Shown here: positions 22,823 to 32,645 of the stretch, piece by piece
Layout: each line of letters opens with the position of its first letter
How positions within the stretch are numbered: position 1 is the stretch's first letter
Source of the DNA: Callorhinus ursinus
Taxonomy: Eukaryota > Chordata > Mammalia > Carnivora > Otariidae
NCBI RefSeq assembly: GCF_003265705.1
Contig: NW_020313288.1
Coordinates: forward strand, 810,839 to 874,838
DNA length: 64,000 nt
Reading direction: 5' to 3'
Translations under genes and position numbers: made by a program
The notes under the pieces: model-generated
Databases searched by the model: none
What the model was told of the DNA's origin: nothing
What the model saw: only the letters and a program-made list of their open reading frames with translations

Positions 22823-23191
22823 CCCACAGGTAGATTTTTGGTGATGGCTTAGCTCCTGGGAGTGGACACCTGGGTCACCTGATGGCGGGTGTGGGGGTTG
22901 GGCTGAGCCGCGCAGTAGCGACAGGTCCAATGGTATGGTCTAATCCACACCTGAGAAACACGTGCCTTGGTCCTAAACTTCCGGTCAACTGCTGGCTACC
23001 CCCTGCACGCCGCCCCTCCCCAGGTAAGGCCTCTTGGGGCAAATTTCCCCCCTCCCACAGTGCAGTGGGTGCCCCCTGGGCAAGGCCTCGTGCCTGCCCT
23101 CCTGGGGTCTTTCTGGGTCCAGGTGGGCCCAAGGTGGAGCGGGGCGTGGGAAGCTCCGATTTAGGTGCCCGAGCACAGGCGGAGAGCCCCC

Positions 23192-23307
23192 AGAGCCCTG
23201 GCCTCCAGCGACACCCCAGAGCCCTTCAGGGTTCCTGACCTTGGACTCTAGAGCCCTGGCCTCCAGCGACACCCCAGAGCCCTTCAGGGTTCCTGACCTT
23301 GGACTCT
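23192..23307. repeat. Perfect tandem duplication, 2 x 58 bp
   Basis: Two head-to-tail copies, 23192-23249 and 23250-23307. Each begins AGAGCCCTGGCCTCCAGCGA and ends CTGACCTTGGACTCT, with no mismatch by eye. Confidence 0.9.
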
Positions 23308-23399
23308 CTCTGTCCTGTCCTTTGGGAAGGAGTTCTGTCTCCCCCTGCAGTTACCCCTCACCCTTTTACTCTGGGATTTTGTGTTTCGTTTTGGTTTCG

Positions 23400-23606
23400 T
23401 TTTTTTTCCTTCTTTCTTTCTTTCTTTTTTAAGATTTTACTTATTTACTTGAGAGAGAGAGTGAGAAAGAGAGAGAGAAAGGGAGAGAGCATGAGCGGGG
23501 TGGGGGAGGGAGAGGGAGAGCAGGCCCCCCCCTCTGAGCGGGACCTTGAGATCATGACCTGAGCCCAAGGCAGATGCTTAACCCACTGAGCCACCCAGGT
23601 GCCCCA
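23400..23606 (-). mobile_element. Can-SINE
   Basis: Reverse-oriented with a T/CTTT-rich leader, AAGATTTTACTTATTTACTT, a GA-rich middle, GATCATGACCTGAGCCCAAG and GAGCCACCCAGGTGCCCC. No clear duplication was seen. Confidence 0.88.
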
Positions 23607-24205
23607 GTGTCTTTCTTTTCTTTTATGGTGGTTTTTTTCCCCCCTGATCTTTGCACCATTCCAGCACAGTGGCGTTTTTCATTCTGTTTCTAGGGAAAAA
23701 AATATCTTGGGTTCAACATGGGTGGGATCCGCCATCCCCCTAAATCTGTGCTCTTCAAGGTCACTGCCAAGGACCTCCTGGCTCCTAGGAGGGACTGCCA
23801 TAAACCCAGGACCTGTACTGAAAAGCATAGACTATATTCATTTTAATTACATTTTTAAGTATTAACCTTTTGTGTGTGGCCACCAAGCCCTGAGACAAAA
23901 AGTAGCAAATGGTCAAGTTTCAGCCCCCTTCCCACTCCTGCCTCGGGCTATCTCCTGGAGGGTCTATCTGTTGGTTCTCCTTCCAGAAGTTTTGGCACCA
24001 ACACGTAATTCTGCACTCCACTCCTCGCGATCATTCAAGGCCAGCCTCCAGTAGCCGCACCCCGCTCTGGCAGCTTTACCCAGCTCTGCCCAGTAGCACA
24101 AGCTGTCAGTCACTGATGACATCTCCCAGAACAGCTTCGTTGAGATATAATTTGCAACCCATAACATTCACCCATCTGTACAATTCAATGGTTATATTAT
24201 TTTTA

Positions 24206-24398
24206 TTTTTTTTTAAGATTTTATTTATTTATTTGACAGAGAGAGATACAGTGAGAGAAGGAACACAAGCAGGGGGAGTGGGAGAGGGGGAAGCAGGCTT
24301 CCCGCCGAGCAGGGAGCCCGATACGGGGCTCGATCCCAGGACCCTGGGACCACGACCTGAGCCGAAGGCAGACGCTAACTGAGCCACCCAGACGCCCT
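24206..24398 (-). mobile_element. Can-SINE within the L1M relic
   Basis: Reverse-oriented young SINE. An approximate duplication GGTTA(T/C)ATTATTTTTA lies at 24190-24205 and 24399-24414, differing by one base. Confidence 0.92.
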
Positions 24399-24426
24399 GG
24401 TTACATTATTTTTAAATGTAACATTG

Positions 24427-24845
24427 AGGGACGCCTGGGTGGCTCAGTCAGTTAAGTGTCCAACTCTTGATTTCGGCTTAGGTCATATGATCTCAGGGTC
24501 CTGGGATCCAGCCCTGCGTCAGGCTCTGCGCTGGCTGGGCGTGGAGCCTGCTTAAGAGTCTCTCTCTCGGGCGCCTGGGGGGCTCAGTTGGTTGAGCGAC
24601 TGCCTTCGGCTCAGGTCATGATCCTGGAGTCCCGGGATCGAGTCCCGCATCGGGCTCCCTGCTCAGCAGGGAGTCTGCTTCTCCCTCTGACCCTCTTCCC
24701 TCTCATGCTCTCTATCTCTCATTCTCTCTCTCTCAAATGAATAAATAAAATCTTTTAAAAAAAAAGTCTCTCTCTCTCTCTCCCTCTCCCTCTGCCCCTC
24801 CCCGTACTCACAGGCGCTCTCTAAAAAAATAAGTAAATTAAAATA
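24427..24845 (+). mobile_element. Sense Can-SINE split by a younger SINE
   Basis: The head GGACGCCTGGGTGGCTCAGT starts near 24428. The element stops at CTTAAGAGTCTCTCTCTC, resumes after the inner SINE with CTCCCTCTGCCCCTCCCC, and ends in AATTAAAATAAA. It is flanked by AAATGTAACATT at 24415-24426 and 24846-24857. Confidence 0.88.
24569..24765 (+). mobile_element. Young Can-SINE nested in the 24.4-kb SINE
   Basis: A complete sense copy (GGGCGCCTGGGGGGCTCAGT ... ATAAATAAAATCTTTTAAAA) inserted in the CT tract of its host. A duplication of the AGTCTCTCTCTC type sits at both ends. Confidence 0.88.
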
Positions 24846-24860
24846 AAATGTAACATTTAA

Positions 24861-25054
24861 GGGGCCCCTGGGTGGCTCAGTCAGTTAAGTGTTTGCCTTG
24901 GGCTCAGGTCACAAACTCAGGGTCCTGGAATCAAGCCCCACGTGGGGCTCCCTGCTCAGCGGGGAGTCTGCTTCTCTCTCCCAATCCCTCTCCCCTGCTC
25001 ATGCTCTCTCTCTCAAATAAATAAATAAAATCTTTAAAAATATAAAAAGAAATA
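24861..25054 (+). mobile_element. Can-SINE inserted at the same target sequence
   Basis: A sense copy starting GGGGCCCCTGGGTGGCTCAG and ending in AAATAAAATCTTTAAAAATA. It is flanked by AAAATGTAACATTTAA on both sides (24845-24860 and 25054-25069). This is the same target as the right flank of the preceding SINE. Confidence 0.9.
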
Positions 25055-25087
25055 AAATGTAACATTTAATAGTTTAAATGTTGCATT

Positions 25088-25158
25088 ACTGGGGCACCTG
25101 GCTGGCTCAGCAGGGGGCCCCATGTTGGGTGTGGAGCCTACATAAAATAAATAAAATA
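25088..25158 (+). mobile_element. Very short, internally deleted Can-SINE
   Basis: A 71-bp copy: CTGGGGCACCTGGCTGGCTC, CATGTTGGGTGTGGAGCCTA and an ATAAAATAAA tail. The 12-bp duplication AAATGTTGCATT (25076-25087 and 25159-25170) shows it is a genuine insertion and not a fragment left by later deletion of flanks. Confidence 0.85.
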
Positions 25159-26256
25159 AAATGTTGCATTTTTTTAAGAACTTATAGCAAAATACATGTG
25201 AAGGGCAATTTGCCGTTTTACCCATAGTTAAGTGTGCAATTCGGCAGTATTGAGTGCATTCCGATGGCGTGCAGCCATCCCTACTCGTTCCAAATCTTCG
25301 TCACCCCAAATAGAAGTTCTATTCCCAGTAGCAGAAACTCCCGGTTCCCTCTCTCACCCTCCCAGGCCCCTGGTAATCTTTACTTTCTGTCCCTCTGAAT
25401 TTACCTCTTCTAGATGTTTCTTACAAGTGGAATCATAGAACTTGAGTCCGGCTTTTCTCGCTCAGCCCAATGTCCTCCAGGTTCATCTTGCTGTGGCCAG
25501 TGTCAGAATGTCCTTCCTTCTAATAATAATAATATTCCAGTGTGTGGATGGACAGCGTTCTGTCTATCCATTCATCCCTCAATGTGGATCTGGGTTGTTT
25601 CCAAATTTTGGCGGTTGAGAAACGTGCTGATCTGAGTACAGGTGTACAAATAATTGAGGCCCTGCTTTTAGCTCCTTTCGGTAGACCTCAGGGAGTCTGC
25701 GTACAACGTTAACTCGAGGTCCAGCTTTCTGAGAAGCAGCCAAACTCTTTTCCCACATATGTGATTTTCAATGTTCTAGCAGCTGTATTAAAAAGAATAG
25801 AAAGATACCAGAAAAATTAATTCTAATGATATATTTTATTTCACCCATACATCCAAAGCATCATCTCAATATGTAATCTATAGAGAAGATCACCATGGGA
25901 TATTTTACAGTCTATCCTGTGAACTCTTTATGATCCAAGGTGCACTTTACATGTTAAGCACATCTCTGTATACTAAACTCTCACGGCTACTGGAAGACCT
26001 GGATCTGTGCCGATACAGTGGCTTTATTTACTCTTCGAGCTGCCTAGTATTTTATTGTAGTGAGAGACCCCAGTTTGACCAGTCCCACATTGGCGGACAC
26101 ATAGCTTGTCCAAAATGCCCTGCTAGGCACATCTGTGGCATTTGGGCCAATCCCTCTAGCCAGTGGTTGCGCACATTTTAAATTATGATGCTCACCAGTT
26201 TTCCTTTCTTAGAAATTCTAGAGCAACACATGCTTTTTTTTAAGATTTTATTTTTT

Positions 26257-26463
26257 TACTTATTTTTTTGAGAGAGTGAGGGCAAGTGAGTATGAGTAGC
26301 GGTGAGGGAAGTGGGCAGAGGGAGAGGGAGAGAGAGAGAATCCCAAGCAGACTCTACGCCCAGTGGGGAGCCCAACATGGCACTTGGACTCAGGACACTG
26401 GGATCATGACCTGGGCAGAAATCAAGAGATGGATACTTAACCGACTGAGCCACCCAGGTGCTC
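26257..26463 (-). mobile_element. Can-SINE in older SINE tail (first insertion)
   Basis: Reverse-oriented copy ending GAGCCACCCAGGTGCTC. It is flanked by the 16-bp perfect duplication TAAGATTTTATTTTTT (26241-26256 and 26464-26479). Confidence 0.9.
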
Positions 26464-26492
26464 TAAGATTTTATTTTTTAAAATGATCTCTA

Positions 26493-26689
26493 GGGGCGCC
26501 TGGGTGGCTCAGTTGGTTAAGCATCTGCCTTCAACTCAGGTCATGATCCCAGGGGCCTGGGATCGAGCCCTACATCAGGCTCCCTGCTCAGCGGGGAGCC
26601 TGCTTCTCCCTCTCCCTCTGCCTGCCTCTCTGCCTGCTTGTGCTCTCTCTCTCTCTCTCTCAAATACATAAGTAAAATCTTTATAAAAA
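26493..26689 (+). mobile_element. Can-SINE in older SINE (second insertion, opposite strand)
   Basis: Sense copy GGGGCGCCTGGGTGGCTCAG ... CAAATACATAAGTAAAATCT. It is flanked by AATGATCTCTA (26482-26492) and AATAATCTCTA (26690-26700), one mismatch. Confidence 0.9.
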
Positions 26690-27195
26690 AATAATCTCTA
26701 CACCCAGTGTGGGGCTCAAGCCCACAATCATGAAATCAAGAGTCGCAGGCTCCACCAACTAAGCCCGCCAGACACCTGAATGGCACAACAGGCTTTTGGT
26801 AGAAGCCACATGTATACTTAATATTTTTCTAGTAGCCACATTTTCAAAATTGTAAAAAAAAAATGGAGAAATTAATTTTTTAAAAGACTGTCTTCAACAC
26901 AACAGTTCCTAACTTATATGATTTCCATGTGTAATCAATATAAAAATTATTGAGATCTTTACATTCTGTCTTTGATACTGTACCTTGGAAATCTGGTGTG
27001 TCTGTTACATTTGGTATGCCTCAAATTTGGACACTCAGTTTTCATCAACGATCCTTGATCTGCATTTAGACTCCATAAGATGGAGAGTTGAAAAAGCAGA
27101 TTTGCACATCCAGGATGTTCCAAATATACTTCAAAGGTTTGCAATCAATGAATTGACTATCTGAGGTTGCGTTTGGTTTTCCTTGATCTTCCTTT

Positions 27196-27298
27196 TTATT
27201 TAAAGACTTTAAGCCATCTCTGCACCCAACGTGGGGCTCAAACTCACAACCCCGACATCAAGAGACACACCTCGGCCAACTGAGCCACCAAGTGCCCT
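27196..27298 (-). mobile_element. Older tRNA-derived SINE without CT tract
   Basis: Reverse-oriented: TTTAAAGACTTTAAGCCATC, TGCACCCAACGTGGGGCTCA and GGCCAACTGAGCCACCAAGT. It lies just left of the assembly gap. Confidence 0.8.
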
Positions 27299-27330
27299 AC
27301 TTTCTATTTTGAAGTTGTTTTTCACTCAGA

Positions 27331-27340
27331 NNNNNNNNNN
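27331..27340. other. Assembly gap (10 N)
   Basis: Ten undetermined bases. The round number suggests a placeholder whose true size is unknown. Left flank: unique A/T-rich DNA after a SINE. Right flank: a CACACT-rich degenerate array. The two flanks share no sequence, so material may be missing. The gap lies where human synteny expects NRTN and the FUT cluster. Confidence 0.98.
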
Positions 27341-28140
27341 ACACTTACGCACGAGGTCACTGGCACACTCGGACGCCCGACATTATCACACTCCCAGCAG
27401 TTTTCACAATTCATACCCTCAAGCATGATTACACTGAAAGACATAAATACAATCACTATCTTGAGTGTGTTCACACTAATAACTTCCAACCTAATTACGC
27501 TCACATATATGAACAGAATCACACACTCAGCTGTTCTCACAACACACATCTGATCACTACCACACTCATCCTAGTGTCCTGCACTCGCAGGCTTGAACCT
27601 TCACACTTAGGCGTGTTTACCCTCACACTCACACATTTGACAGCTTTGTTCACCTGCTAGTGCAATGCATGCTCACACATCCTCACCCTTGGGCTCACAC
27701 ATGCACCACTCATAGGTTATCATATTTGAACACTCCCCTGTCACACACTAGCACGTTTTCACACTTATGCACTCTCACATAGCATAGACCGCCTGCCCTC
27801 CCGCTTTGGAGCTCTCACACTCCCAGCCACCCAGGTGTTCTTAGCCTCTTGCACACTTGGGAGCTCCCACACAAGTGTTTTCACACTCTCACGGAAAACA
27901 CGCATTGGCTCTGGCATGCTGGCCCAGAGAACAGGCATGGCCATGCAGGTATGCCGCTCCCAAGCCCTCCCCTGAGCACTTGGACCTGCGCACACTCAGG
28001 GACACACACCTGCAGGCTCCGCGTGTCCTGCTTCGTTCATGCGCTTGGCCTTGGGCCGAGCCGGGCCCGCCACCTGCTTGCCTCTGTCATTCTCACATCC
28101 TGGCCACACACTCACACACATGGGGACACACTGATGCATG
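27341..28140. repeat. Degenerate CACACT-rich array
   Basis: About 800 bp in which TCACACT, CTCACAC and TTCACAC recur every 15-40 bp, with no fixed unit and no long pure run. It begins directly at the gap. No exon is visible in it. Confidence 0.6.
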
Positions 28141-28992
28141 GCCCAGTCCCCTTCTGTCTGCATCTCCGGGGTTTCCCACACTGCCCAGACAGGGCCTTGG
28201 CCAGTGGTCTCCTCTCAACTCTCAGAAAATGTCCAGACCCTGGAGAATCCTCACTGCCCGGGAAAGGGAGCCCCCTTCTTTCTTGGGGGCCATGACAGTC
28301 TGAAGTGCAGGAAGTGGGATCAAGGAGGACCTCACTTCTAGCTGGAGGCTACGGAGTGCCCAGAGCTGGGACGAAGCCCAGAGAGGGGTGATGAGTAACC
28401 CAGAGTCACACAGCCAGGCCAGCCCTTCCAATCTTCCAAGGAACACACAGGGTGAGGGTGTGTGCATGTGGGTTTTTCTGGAAGCTTCCTTGGTAGTGCC
28501 AAGAAACTCTGTTCATTATCCTGGTGCCCAGGCAACGCCCTGAGGTTCCACCTTTCCATGGAGCCTCCCAGGAGACACGGGCCTGGCATACCTGTTCTCG
28601 AGGCCAACAGCCTCCTTGCCGTAGAGCTCCTGGCCTCAGGGAGGCACGGGTTTTGTGCTCATTCCCAGGGCGAAGGATGGGAGGGCGCACTTCCCTACAT
28701 TCACTCATCTCTCTAGTCTGAGGGAGGCCTTGAATTGGGGCCTGCCCCCATATGGTAAACTCCTACTCATTCTTCAGAGCCCTAGCTCCTATAGGCCCTC
28801 CTCCAGGAAGCCGTTCCAGCTTCCTATCTTGGATCCTCAGCTGCAGGTCCCTCCCTCTTACCCAGCCCTGTTGGCATAGTATCTGGATCCAAATCTGTCT
28901 TCTCTGGACTGGGGGATTTTGGAGAGCTAGCCTGGGCTGCGTCCTTTCAAGGCACGGACAGGCAAGAATTCTGTTCACAAAGGTATGAGCTT

Positions 28993-29163
28993 GCGCGCCT
29001 GGGTGGCTCAGTCGGTTAAGCGTCTGCCTTCGGCTCAGGTCATGGTCCCAGAGTCCTGGGATCGAGCCTCACGTCGGGCTCCCTGCTCAGTGGGAAGCCT
29101 GCTTCTCTCTCTCCCTCTGCTGCAGCTCCCCCTACTTGTGCTCGCTCTCTCTTTCTGTTTCAT
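28993..29163 (+). mobile_element. Can-SINE, 3' tail lost
   Basis: Sense head GCGCGCCTGGGTGGCTCAGT, GGGATCGAGCCTCACGTCGG and a CT tract ending at TTTCTGTTTCATA, with no A-rich tail or duplication visible. Confidence 0.88.
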
Positions 29164-29459
29164 ACTTTTGCCCGTGTGGTGCCTCCCTCCACGTACACCC
29201 TTCTCCTTCTCCACCTCACTCCTGGACACCTCCCTGGCCTTCCTACAGGGGACCTTCCTGAAGGGTGCCACCCAGCCCCATGGGAACACGAGGGAGGACT
29301 CGGAGGAGCTGGACGGGCGGCTCATGGGGCTGTCGGCACTGCCCGCAGGCAGAAGCGAGCCAGGCTGAGAAGCGGTGGGGGCAGCTGTGGGGGTCGCGCG
29401 TGCCCATGTGGGTGTGAGCGTGTGAGGAAGGGCTCGTGTCTGAGCCCCGCAGCACCGGG

Positions 29460-29580
29460 GTTGTAGATGGCTGCCTTCGGATCCCAGCTCTGCCTCTTCC
29501 TTGCTGGATGACATGGGGCAAGCTCCTCCCCCTCTCTGAGCCTCAGTTTCCCCGTCCGCACAGTGAGCTGCCTGGGACAC
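29460..29580 (+). repeat. MIR SINE
   Basis: Sense: GGATCCCAGCTCTGCCTCTT, GGGCAAGCTCCTCCCCCTCT and TGAGCCTCAGTTTCCCCGTC. Confidence 0.75.
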
Positions 29581-30284
29581 CCCTGCCCGCATTTGGAGGG
29601 CCAGCTCATTCAGTGAAGTCCTGCGGGCCTGGCCGGTGGCAGCAGGGGCCGGACCTCAGACACACGTGCCAGCACGTCTCCGCCGTCCGTGCTGACAGCT
29701 CCGGGGCTCCCTACTCCTCTCCTTCCCCCTAGATGGCCCCTGGAAGTTCCAGTGATGGGGAAACTGAGGTCGCAGGAGGGGCAGGACTTGGCCTCCAATG
29801 AGGCAAGACTCAATGGTCCTGCAAAACAAGAAACAAATTCCACAGCCCACAAAAATGTGCCCCCTCCCTGGGAGGCCCCAGGGCCCAGCCCCGCCCCACG
29901 GTGGAGATGGGGAGGCCAGGGCAGCCGTGCGCCAGCAACACACATCTGGGGGTAAACCAGGAACATCTGGCTAGCGCAGCCGGTTCTGATGCCGTGTCTG
30001 CAGGGGCCTCATGGGGGGGGGGTTGCAGTCACAAATACCCCCCAGCCAACCTTGCAGGCCTAGCTAGAGGTGGGGGCCCAGCCTTTCCTCCTCTTCTCCC
30101 CACGCAGAAGCTCTCTGTTGCCCAGTTGTTAGAACCATCCCTGGCTCCCTGCTACTCTGAGGATCAAGTCTGAGCTTCTGAGCTTGTCTGAAGGGGCTCT
30201 GTGTCTGTCTTCGCCAGAGTGAAGCCGAGGAGTGTATAGACAGAGTGGCTCTTGGGGAGGACTGTGCCGGCTGCCCCATGATAG

Positions 30285-30520
30285 TAACAGTAGCAAAGAT
30301 AATAATAATAGCTAACACTAGCACTAGTGCACAACTGTACTGTGCTGTTCTAAGCACTTTACACATAGTAACTCATAGCAAGGTATGGACTATTTTATCT
30401 CCATTTTGTGGGTGGAAAAACTGAGGTCCAAAGAAGTGAAGTTATTTGCTCAAGATCAAACAGAGTGTAAGTGACCAAGTTCGGATTCGAACACAGCTAG
30501 TCAGGTGAACTCCTACGCAT
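30285..30520 (-). repeat. MIR SINE
   Basis: Antisense: AAGCACTTTACACATAGTAA, CTCCATTTTGTGGGTGGAAA, AACTGAGGTCCAAAGAAGTG and GGATTCGAACACAGCTAG. A second MIR-like piece (CACTGTGCTAAGTGCTTTCC) follows at 30586-30700. Confidence 0.75.
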
Positions 30521-30721
30521 CCCTCAAAGTCCCAGCCCCAGTACCCCCTCCACATTCTTAATCACTGTACCATATGGCCTCTCTAACAACAACAATAATA
30601 ACATTAACACCCCCACCATGTTGGCTATTATGTTTATTTAGTGTGAAGCACTGTGCTAAGTGCTTTCCACATGTTTAACAGTCCCCACCGTCCCTGGAAA
30701 AAAATGTCGTTATTCCCCACA

Positions 30722-30950
30722 CAGTCGGTTCAGCATCCGACTCTTGATTCCAGCTCAGGTCATGATCTCAGGGCCGTAGGATTGAGCCCTGCCTCAGGCT
30801 CTGCACTCAGCGGGGAGTCTGCTTGAGATTTTCTCTCCCTCTCCTTCTGCCCCCCCCCCAACTCATTCCCGTGCATGTGCTCTCTCTCTCTAAATATAAA
30901 TAAATAAAATCTTAAAAAAAAAAAAAAAAGGAAAGGAAAGGAAAAGAAAA
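30722..30950 (+). mobile_element. 5'-truncated Can-SINE
   Basis: Starts inside the tRNA-like head (CAGTCGGTTCAGCATCCGAC), then a CT tract with a C-run, and ends in AAATAAATAAAATCTTAAAA with a long A tail and GGAAA repeats. Confidence 0.85.
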
Positions 30951-31235
30951 GAAGCGGCCGAGCTGAGGCTGTACGTGGGTCTGACTCCAAACTTGTCCTC
31001 TCAAATGCCTCCACAGTCCCTGGGTCCAGAGTGGCCAGGGCCATGCCGAGGGTAGGGGAGTAGCGGGAGGGCAGGATAGGTTCTGCCATTTGGGAGAAAG
31101 GGGGGCTGGCATCCACATAAATAAGAGGTTTTCTCAGACACGCAGCAGAGCAGAGCCAGCGAGTAAATAACCTGCCCACACGGCAGCAAGCCCAGTGTGC
31201 CGGGCTGAGCTCCGCCCCCAACACATCAGATCAAC

Positions 31236-31560
31236 ACTTATTGAGTGCTTACTGTGTGCTGGGCCAGGCAGGGAACTCAAGATGACCATGGCCAACCTGG
31301 GCCCCACCCTTGCCAAGCTCCCTGTCCAATCAGAGAGATGGATAAGAAAGAAGAAATAAATAAGGTAATTTAGATGTTGGCAGTAGGGCAACAAAATAAA
31401 ACAAGGTGAATTCATAGTGACTGCGGGAGCCTTTTAGGGTAAGCGGCCGGGGGGCTTCTTAGAGGAGGCAGCTTTGAGTTGAGACCAAGTGAAGATTTGG
31501 AGAGAGTGTTCTAGGTGGAGGGAGCTGCAGGAGCAAATGGAGTTGGGGGTCAGTGTGGGG
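31236..31560 (-). repeat. L2 LINE 3' fragment
   Basis: Antisense L2: ACTTATTGAGTGCTTACTGT, GTGCTGGGCCAGGCAGGGAA, then AGAGTGTTCTAGGTGGAGGG. Confidence 0.65.
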
Positions 31561-32435
31561 AGATGAGGTAGGGGAGAGATGGGGCCATGTGACCTGCAGG
31601 GTCAGCTCCCCATCCCCTCCCCACCCCACCCCCCCACCCCCCAGTGCCTGGAGCCTTCTCTCTGAACCTGATGCCTGAAGGGCGTGTTCTCGGGGAGGCT
31701 GGACGGGGGAGCGTGGGGGGCAGGGCCGCCAGCTTTTCAGACCCACCATTTCTGGCCCAGCCCTCCGCGGCTGGCCTGTAAAATTCTCACCTTGACCTTA
31801 GCAGGCTGGTCTGCCTAGCCAGGCTGGCCTGGGGCCGTCCTTGCAGGTGTCTGGAGCAGGCAGGAGGGGGCTCCCTGGGGTGGGATAACGGGATCAGCCT
31901 AATTAAGCCTGGCATGGCTGAGCAGCTGGTGTGGGACCCGGCGGGTGGCACAAGGGACCTGGATCCTCTGGGAGCAGCCAGGAGGACACCACGCAAGGCT
32001 GGCCATGGGACAGAAGGGGGAGCAGAAGCACAGACCTCAGGTGTGACTCAAACCCTACCATTGGTTTCCTGGGGACCAGGGCACCTGAGTCATCTCTTCT
32101 ACCTCCCCAAGTTCAAATTCCGCCTCAGGTCCCCAACGCACTGAGCTTTTTAGGCACGCTCTCTCTGGGTCTCGGTTTCCCCAAGTGGGAAGTTAGACAC
32201 CCCCCCCCCCGGCAAACAGGAGCCCCTTGTCTGATTTCTTCCAGGACCAGCCTGAAGCCTGGTTTCACTCGGATTTGTAGGGAAGATCTTTCTGCTCCTG
32301 CATACCTTTGCTGAAGTGCCCCATTCTCCCCTCAGGCTTCCTTTGTAGCTGTTACCTCCCCTGAAAGTAACCTCTCCTGAAAATAACCTCCCACAAATAT
32401 TTGTTGGACAGTAAATGGTGTGGCCATTGGTGTCA

Positions 32436-32645
32436 GGGCTCCTGGGCCTTGTCCTCCAAGGAAGACAGACTTGGACCCAGGGTGGGGCCCCGAGTGGGGA
32501 ACAAAGGGTCTACCTCAGGGAAGAAGGGGCGGAGGAGACTTCCTGGAGGAGGGGCATTGGGGCTGGGGCTGTGAAGGATGAGTAGGAGTTTTATAAGTGA
32601 GAACAGAAAGGGCATTCCAGGTAGCAAGAACTGCACATGCAAAGA
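32436..32645 (-). repeat. Left arm of a 210-bp inverted repeat
   Basis: Read on the - strand this aligns without gaps to 33215-33424 on the + strand, with roughly 85-90% identity by eye. An uninterrupted identical stretch of more than 40 bp is centred on GCCCCAGCCCCAATGCCCCT. It contains L2-like wording (GGCATTCCAGGTAGCAAGAA in + orientation). The spacer is about 570 bp. Confidence 0.75.

Larger units (their letters stand above)
20237..24127. other. Intergenic block 3, no coding exon recognised
   Basis: Apart from an L2 (21.09 kb), a T-rich simple repeat (21.29 kb), three SINEs (21.9, 22.6 and 23.4 kb) and a perfect 58-bp tandem duplication (23.19 kb), I see no recognisable element or exon. 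Confidence 0.5.
24128..25770 (-). mobile_element. Old L1 (L1M-type) fragment, antisense, broken by SINEs
   Basis: Pieces on both sides of the SINE cluster belong to one reverse-oriented L1. The left part has TTCGTTGAGATATAATTTGC and CATTCACCCATCTGTACAAT. The right part, from about 25171, has AGCAAAATACATGTGAAGGG, GTCACCCCAAATAGAAGTTC, GTGTGGATGGACAGCGTTC and GGGTTGTTTCCAAATTTTGG. No reading frame survives. Confidence 0.8.
26232..26777 (-). mobile_element. Older tRNA-derived SINE carrying two later SINE insertions
   Basis: The host is visible as a T tail (26232-26240), TAAGATTTTATTTTTTAAAA with ATGATCTCTA (26464-26492) and the head region CACCCAGTGTGGGGCTCAAG ... CCAACTAAGCCCGCCAGACA (26701-26777). 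Two young SINEs sit inside it. Confidence 0.8.
25770..27195. repeat. A/T-rich ancient interspersed repeat, SINE-interrupted
   Basis: Phrases such as ATATTTTATTTCACCCATAC, TATGTAATCTATAGAGAAGA, and to the right of the SINEs TAGTAGCCACATTTTC, GTGTAATCAATATAAAAATT and TTGAGATCTTTACATTCTGT, resemble a widespread old mammalian repeat. A related piece may lie near 59628-59770. I cannot name the family. No exon was seen. Confidence 0.4.
28141..30721. other. Intergenic block 4, no coding exon recognised
   Basis: Includes an antisense MIR-like piece near 28.35-28.43 kb, a repeat copy near 28.75-28.9 kb related to the inverted-repeat arms at 32.4/33.2 kb, a sense SINE (28.99 kb), and MIRs at 29.46 and 30.28 kb. 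Otherwise GC-rich DNA without recognisable content. Confidence 0.5.

Noticed and set aside
27341..28140. CRISPR-like regularly spaced repeat
   Set aside because: The spacing is irregular, the unit is a short CACACT motif, and the genome is mammalian; it is a degenerate simple repeat.
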